DNA from: an uncultured Alphaproteobacteria bacterium
GTDB lineage: Bacteria > Pseudomonadota > Alphaproteobacteria > Micavibrionales > Micavibrionaceae
DNA: 64,000 nt
Reading direction: 5' to 3'
Assembly (NCBI GenBank): GCA_946480475.1
Contig: CAMLJM010000007.1
Span: 1 to 64,000, forward strand
In this document: one piece after another, positions 61,528-64,000 of the stretch
How positions within the stretch are numbered: the first letter of the stretch is position 1
Layout of the letters: each line of letters begins with the position of its first letter
Program-made: the position numbers and the translations under genes
The notes under the pieces: generated by a model
The model's database searches: none
Told to the model about the DNA's origin: nothing
The model's input: the letters and a program-made list of their open reading frames with translations, nothing else

Positions 61528-63003
61528 TTACTCTACAACGATTTTATAGAGATTTCCGGCCATCAAATCTTGCCCGTTTTCCAAACCATTTAACACTCGG
61601 AAATGCTGCTCGCGATTATGAGGTACGGCCATGCGGTTGCTTAAAGATGCAACGCTATCCGAAGCACCCGCTGTCACGATCTTGATCTTCAGCGGCTGGA
61701 TGGAGTTCTTCTCCTGCGCCGTCATGTTACGAAGACTGTATGTCGTACGCTTCAGTTCTTCAATTAACCCCGAACCGGCGTTGCTGGGAATGGCCATCTG
61801 GAAACGGAATATCGTATTGGGATTCCATTGTACAGCCACCAGACGAATATTAACAGGCTGGCCCTGCACCGTTCCAGCTATGCTGGCGGTAGCTGCTTCT
61901 TTGCCATTAATGTCAATTCTCTCAACTCCTGAAACGAGTTTACCCTGCAACCACACCTGGTTGATGAAGCTCAGCGGGTCAAGTTTTTGCGGATTTCCCA
62001 CTGAGTCAAGAATGATGACGGCCCCTGTCTGTTTAGATGACGCCACAACCTGACTGGGCTGATTACTGAGCCTAAATCCCGCTGGTACTGTAAACGTAAA
62101 ATCCATTTGCGGATGCCAGAAAGTCTGACCGCGCACAAAACCTTGCTTCTCGCTATCGCCATAAGTCATGCCATCCAGCATGCGTAAATATTCATTGCGA
62201 TTAGTGATTTTCTGATTAGCAGGATAACCGCCAGCTATGGCCATGGCTTGCGCCACACGGTCAGCCGTCTTGGGGTGTGTGGCAAAGTAATCAACGCCAC
62301 TGCTCGCCTGTCCCTTCTCCTGATCACTTAACTGACTGTCGCGATCCAGAGAATTCAGGAAACTAGCCATTGCAAAAGTATCGTAACCCGATTTTTGAAG
62401 ATAACGAATGCCCAGGTCATCCGCCTGACTTTCCTGACTACGGGAATAGGATGTCATGTAAAGCTCAGAACCGACGCCTAAGGCCTGCGAGGCGGCATTA
62501 CTATCCAAGGCAATCGAAAGTGCGGCGGCACCAAGACTGGTCAAAACACCGTGGGAATAACGTTCAGCCGAATGGCGGCCTGTGATGTGGCCGACTTCGT
62601 GAGCCATAACGCCCGCCAGTTCAGCTTCATTATTGGCGAGTGCCATCAAACCGCGGGTGACGTATACGTAACCGCCTGGTAAGGCGAATGCATTCACCAT
62701 CGGGGAATCCAGCAACGTGAATTTATATTGCACGTCCGGACGCTCAGTATCCTGTGCAATACGCTGGCCGACCTGGTTAACGTAAGCCTGCAGGTTCTGG
62801 CTGTTATCGGGAACACCATATGTCTTCATGACCTTGGCATTTTCCTGCGCCCCCACCTGATTTTCCTGTGCAGGGGACATCAAGGCGGTAAACTGGCGTT
62901 CGCCCGTGGCCGGATTGGTTGAACATGCCGCCATCATTAATAAGCCAACGCCCGCAATCAATGTCTTGCCAAACGTACGTAAAACAGGCCACTCTCTGAT
63001 CAT
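61528..63003 (-). CDS. M48-family metalloprotease, lipoprotein
   Basis: A 491-residue protein. The signal peptide ends LMMAAC, a lipobox with Cys27, so it is probably membrane-anchored and periplasmic. The M48 zinc motif HEVGH is at 135-139, with the third ligand Glu in ESQADDLG near 191. The BepA/LoiP-like proteolytic domain (about 30-270) is followed by a C-terminal domain resembling DUF4157/other repeat folds. Likely outer-membrane quality control. The start codon shares CATG with the divergent gene. Confidence 0.9.
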   Translation of the reverse strand: MIREWPVLRTFGKTLIAGVGLLMMAACSTNPATGERQFTALMSPAQENQVGAQENAKVMKTYGVPDNSQNLQAYVNQVGQRIAQDTERPDVQYKFTLLDSPMVNAFALPGGYVYVTRGLMALANNEAELAGVMAHEVGHITGRHSAERYSHGVLTSLGAAALSIALDSNAASQALGVGSELYMTSYSRSQESQADDLGIRYLQKSGYDTFAMASFLNSLDRDSQLSDQEKGQASSGVDYFATHPKTADRVAQAMAIAGGYPANQKITNRNEYLRMLDGMTYGDSEKQGFVRGQTFWHPQMDFTFTVPAGFRLSNQPSQVVASSKQTGAVIILDSVGNPQKLDPLSFINQVWLQGKLVSGVERIDINGKEAATASIAGTVQGQPVNIRLVAVQWNPNTIFRFQMAIPSNAGSGLIEELKRTTYSLRNMTAQEKNSIQPLKIKIVTAGASDSVASLSNRMAVPHNREQHFRVLNGLENGQDLMAGNLYKIVVE

Positions 63004-63010
63004 GATAAAA

Positions 63011-63940
63011 ATGCTCCGCATATGGATGTCCGGGATTCTGCTCTGCAGTTTTACCACTCCTGCCTTAGCTCAGGAAGGTGGTTATGGCCTGCGTTTCGAA
63101 ACTTTTGATGCAAAACCGGAAACAAAAACTGAGGATAAAAAAGAGGCGGAAGAAACTAAAATTTTGCTGCCCGAGTCCGGCACAGAATTTTCAGAATTAC
63201 GCAGTCAGGGCGTCGTTCTGATTCAGCAGATCATTGATCCTTTGCGTGTCCAATTGCAGGACGGGCGGATTGTTCAACTGAGCAGCGTGGAAATTCCTGA
63301 TAATGCTTCTGCGAACCCTGGCCCTATCGCCAGCAAAGCTTTTGAACAACTGAAAACACAGCTTGAAAACAAACAAGCCATTTTTTATCAAGCCAAAAGC
63401 GAGACCGAAGGGCGTCGCAACCGCATGGGGCACTACTTAGGCCACCTGGAAACACATCAGGATAAAATCTGGATTCAAGGTCTGCTTCTGAAAAACGGAT
63501 TGGCGCGTATACAACCTGGCGCTCACAATACAGAAATGGCTTCGCAGATGATGGCGCTGGAGAACGAAGCCATTAAAGAAAAACGCGGTATATGGGCTTC
63601 CGACCAATTTGGCATGCTGACCCCTGATAAGGCAGATAGCGCCATGAATAATTGGGCGATTGTTGAAGGCGTGATTACCAAAACCGGCATGTCGAATAAT
63701 ATTGTTTTCCTGAATTTTGGCGATGACTGGCGCAAGGATTTTACAATCGGCATCGAAGGTGAAGTACGCCGCCAGATCGCCAAGAAGGAAATTGATAGTA
63801 TGGGCCTGGCTGGCAAGCGTGTGCGCGTTCACGGCTGGGTTGAAAGTTATAATGGCCCCTATATCAAGCTTTCCAATGCGACCTGGCTTGAGATCTTGCC
63901 AGATGCTGCGCCGCAAGCTAATCTTCCCAAAGATAATTAA
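63011..63940 (+). CDS. Exported thermonuclease-like (SNase-fold) protein
   Basis: A 309-residue protein with a signal peptide (MLRIWMSGILLCSFTTPALA). The SNase-like core has RNRMGHYLGHLE, WIQGLLLKNGLARIQPG and ALENEAIKEKRGIWA, the pattern of TNase proteins, though the catalytic Arg/Glu set is only partly visible. A C-terminal OB-like part has GKRVRVHGWVESYNGPYIKL. ATG 63011 begins a good signal sequence; ATG 63002 is possible. Extracellular or periplasmic nuclease or non-catalytic nucleic-acid binder. Confidence 0.82.
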   Translation: MLRIWMSGILLCSFTTPALAQEGGYGLRFETFDAKPETKTEDKKEAEETKILLPESGTEFSELRSQGVVLIQQIIDPLRVQLQDGRIVQLSSVEIPDNASANPGPIASKAFEQLKTQLENKQAIFYQAKSETEGRRNRMGHYLGHLETHQDKIWIQGLLLKNGLARIQPGAHNTEMASQMMALENEAIKEKRGIWASDQFGMLTPDKADSAMNNWAIVEGVITKTGMSNNIVFLNFGDDWRKDFTIGIEGEVRRQIAKKEIDSMGLAGKRVRVHGWVESYNGPYIKLSNATWLEILPDAAPQANLPKDN

Positions 63941-63967
63941 TAAATTAACTTTCCGAGGGTTACGGGC

Positions 63968-64000
63968 ATGACGGCACTGCCAAGGCACACGACACCCTAT
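63968..64000 (+). CDS. Start of a further gene, cut by the window edge
   Basis: ATG 63968 follows CCGAGGG-like ribosome site and gives MTALPRHTTPY before the window ends. It may be the next gene after the thermonuclease-like one. Too short to identify. Confidence 0.4.
   Translation, partial: MTALPRHTTPY

Overview
The window reads as a chromosomal segment of an alphaproteobacterium of moderate GC content (roughly half G+C by eye, with AT-rich patches). The evidence is gene content and order: fdxA followed by carD, an RpoH sigma factor with the alphaproteobacterial box, a TIGR02302/DUF4175 protein, an MJ0042 zinc-ribbon/DUF3426 gene divergent from ftsEX, the bolA | J-domain | cobS block with cobT nearby, and a HisRS with non-standard motif 2. 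Many orphan genes and incomplete versions of usual clusters (no argJ between the PPIase and mutT genes, no clpP or lon beside clpX) suggest a lineage away from the well-studied Rhizobiales and Rhodobacterales. A Rhodospirillales or Micavibrio-like placement is inference only. No rRNA, tRNA, IS element, prophage or CRISPR array was seen.

Layout. 1-5.6 kb: rodZ (cut by the window edge) and lysC on the minus strand; ubiG, a HIG1-type membrane protein and two unknown genes on the plus strand; a pentapeptide-repeat protein. 5.7-10.3 kb: a TlpA-like thioredoxin divergent from lptM-lysA-TIGR02302. 10.3-15.9 kb: a zinc-ribbon protein, then a coupled operon (secreted unknown, ftsE, ftsX, ydcF-like, plsC-like, DUF2125). 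15.7-18.8 kb, minus: mutT, a methyltransferase, chorismate mutase and tyrA. 18.8-24.1 kb: a membrane-anchored parvulin PPIase divergent from secA, then a polytopic membrane protein. 24.2-27.1 kb: a DUF2795 protein and a small ORF facing aroK-aroB-CBS protein. 27.2-31.5 kb: a small membrane peptide, a large exported unknown protein, xerD, accA.

31.6-39.2 kb: an isoprenylcysteine methyltransferase-like protein, a ribbon-helix-helix regulator, bolA, a J-domain protein, cobS, two tandem alpha/beta hydrolases and cobT. 39.2-44.1 kb: hisS, six unknown genes (two sharing a C-terminal module), sufE. 44.3-48.6 kb: clpX, then a GtrB/GtrA/GT-C surface glycosylation set. 48.7-55.7 kb: a DHH phosphoesterase, photolyase, LD-carboxypeptidase, an SDR/NTF2-like pair, an orphan A-B-A' cluster and a DMT transporter. 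55.6-60.4 kb: a DUF1826-like protein, fdxA, carD with a histone-H1-like tail, a degenerate PPP phosphatase, rpoH. 60.4-64 kb: a protein with an internal duplication, an M48 metalloprotease divergent from a thermonuclease-like protein, and the first codons of a further gene.

The window is mostly housekeeping: amino-acid biosynthesis (lysine, shikimate, tyrosine), envelope and division (RodZ, FtsEX, SecA, LptM, acyltransferase), stress and transcription control (RpoH, CarD, ClpX), and Fe-S biology (SufE, BolA, FdxA). The most unusual items are a PPP-family pseudophosphatase between carD and rpoH; a tandem hydrolase pair in which one copy has Gly for the nucleophilic Ser; a locally AT-rich insertion region inside hisS; orphan paralogous clusters; and a protein with a C-terminal duplication and a faint effector-like N-terminal segment.
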